Source: Thermococcus sp. (GTDB taxonomy: Archaea; Methanobacteriota_B; Thermococci; Thermococcales; Thermococcaceae). Taken from it: DNA of 5,573 bases. The position numbers and the translations under genes were made by a program. Location of the stretch: positions 1 through 5,573 of the forward strand of contig JALTCK010000125.1 in assembly GCA_027074805.1 (NCBI GenBank). Direction: 5' to 3'. Positions 5,207-5,573 of this stretch are shown here, in pieces (position 1 is the stretch's first letter; each line of letters opens with the position of its first letter). Below the pieces are notes generated by a model, which worked only from the letters and a program-made list of their open reading frames with translations, was not told the DNA's origin and did not search any database.

Positions 5207-5573
5207 ATGGGTGCCAGCAAGTGGAGTGAGCGGATCTTTGGAACACCACTTCCCGACTCAGTCGTGATAGGCTCCTTTCTGTTTCCTCTGTTGTATCTGA
5301 TAGCCTTTTTGATAATCCCCGTGCTGGTAATGCTCGCGAACGCTTTCGTTTACAATGGGCGGCCATCGTTGTTCTGGTTCAAGAGTATCTTCCAGTCCAG
5401 CTACTACTTCAGCCCCCTGCATCCTCAGGGCTCTTTCATGACAACCATCGAGTGGGGAGGAAAAACTGTCTACTATTTCTCGGGACTTGACTTCGGTGTC
5501 GTCGTCAACTCAATCATAGTTTCCATAAGCGTCATGATTCTGACAACGATACTTGGTGTGACCTTCGCCTTCG
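5207..5573 (+). CDS. N-terminal part of an iron(III)/thiamine-type ABC transporter permease (ThiP/FbpB-like), cut by window edge
   Basis: The first 122 codons encode a basic and polar N-terminus (MGASKWSERIFG), a first membrane segment at about residues 20-47 (VIGSFLFPLLYLIAFLIIPV and on), an extra-cytoplasmic loop of about 50 residues, and the beginning of a second segment (98-122) that starts GVVVNSIIVSISVMILTTIL. The FG-x-x-x-NS pattern followed by an Ile/Val/Ser-rich helix is typical of binding-protein-dependent permeases of the iron/thiamine class (COG1178), which form the membrane channel with an ATPase. The EAA loop that contacts the ATPase lies beyond the edge. It follows the AfuA-type binding protein by 204 bp and is probably its partner. 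Start choice rests on GGAGGT and an upstream in-frame stop. The permease role is fairly secure; the solute is unknown. Confidence 0.85.
   Translation, partial: MGASKWSERIFGTPLPDSVVIGSFLFPLLYLIAFLIIPVLVMLANAFVYNGRPSLFWFKSIFQSSYYFSPLHPQGSFMTTIEWGGKTVYYFSGLDFGVVVNSIIVSISVMILTTILGVTFAF

Noticed and set aside
5109..5366. An 85-codon minus-strand frame over the permease start
   Set aside because: It is antisense to a membrane-protein reading with a strong ribosome binding site and has no protein-like features of its own.

Overview
The window looks like chromosome from a hyperthermophilic archaeon of the order Thermococcales, most likely Thermococcus. Four things point there. Most starts are preceded by GGTGAT- or GGAGG-type ribosome binding sites. 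AT-rich TATA-like boxes lie about 35 bp upstream of start codons. The TyrRS is of the short archaeal type. One secreted protein ends in CGP-CTERM, a C-terminal sorting signal known from Thermococcaceae. This is an inference from motifs; no database search was possible.

Left half, minus strand (1-2192): three genes read leftward with short gaps. They are tyrS (TyrRS, best start a GTG at 2192), a 158-residue Lrp/AsnC-family regulator 28 nt downstream, and, 18 nt further on, the N-terminal 180 residues of a protein cut by the window edge. The partial protein carries a CxxC...CxxC zinc-finger pattern and resembles the N-terminal extension of archaeal Ski2-like (ASH-Ski2/DUF5814) helicases. The spacing suggests one transcript joining tRNA charging, a regulator and an RNA-metabolism protein.

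Centre (2193-2357): a 165-bp divergent intergenic region has a candidate promoter for each side and a perfect 14-bp palindrome overlapping the end of the rightward TATA box.

Right half, plus strand (2358-5573): a secreted CGP-CTERM protein with a DUF4350/GATase1-like fold signature, then a lipoprotein solute-binding protein of the AfuA/FbpA (COG1840) type, then the start of an iron(III)/thiamine-type (ThiP/FbpB-like) ABC permease. Each has its own candidate promoter, so they form a same-direction cluster rather than a tight operon. The likely picture is a surface-anchored uptake system: the lipoprotein binds solute, the permease imports it, and the CGP-CTERM protein is an anchored partner of unknown role. 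The ATPase, if present, lies beyond the right edge. The transported substrate cannot be read from the sequence.

No RNA genes, CRISPR arrays, insertion sequences or phage genes were seen. The most interesting unexplained items are the surface CGP-CTERM/lipoprotein pair, the palindromic candidate operator, the 17-bp inverted repeat before the permease, and the overlapping short ORF with tandem Shine-Dalgarno sequences at the permease start.
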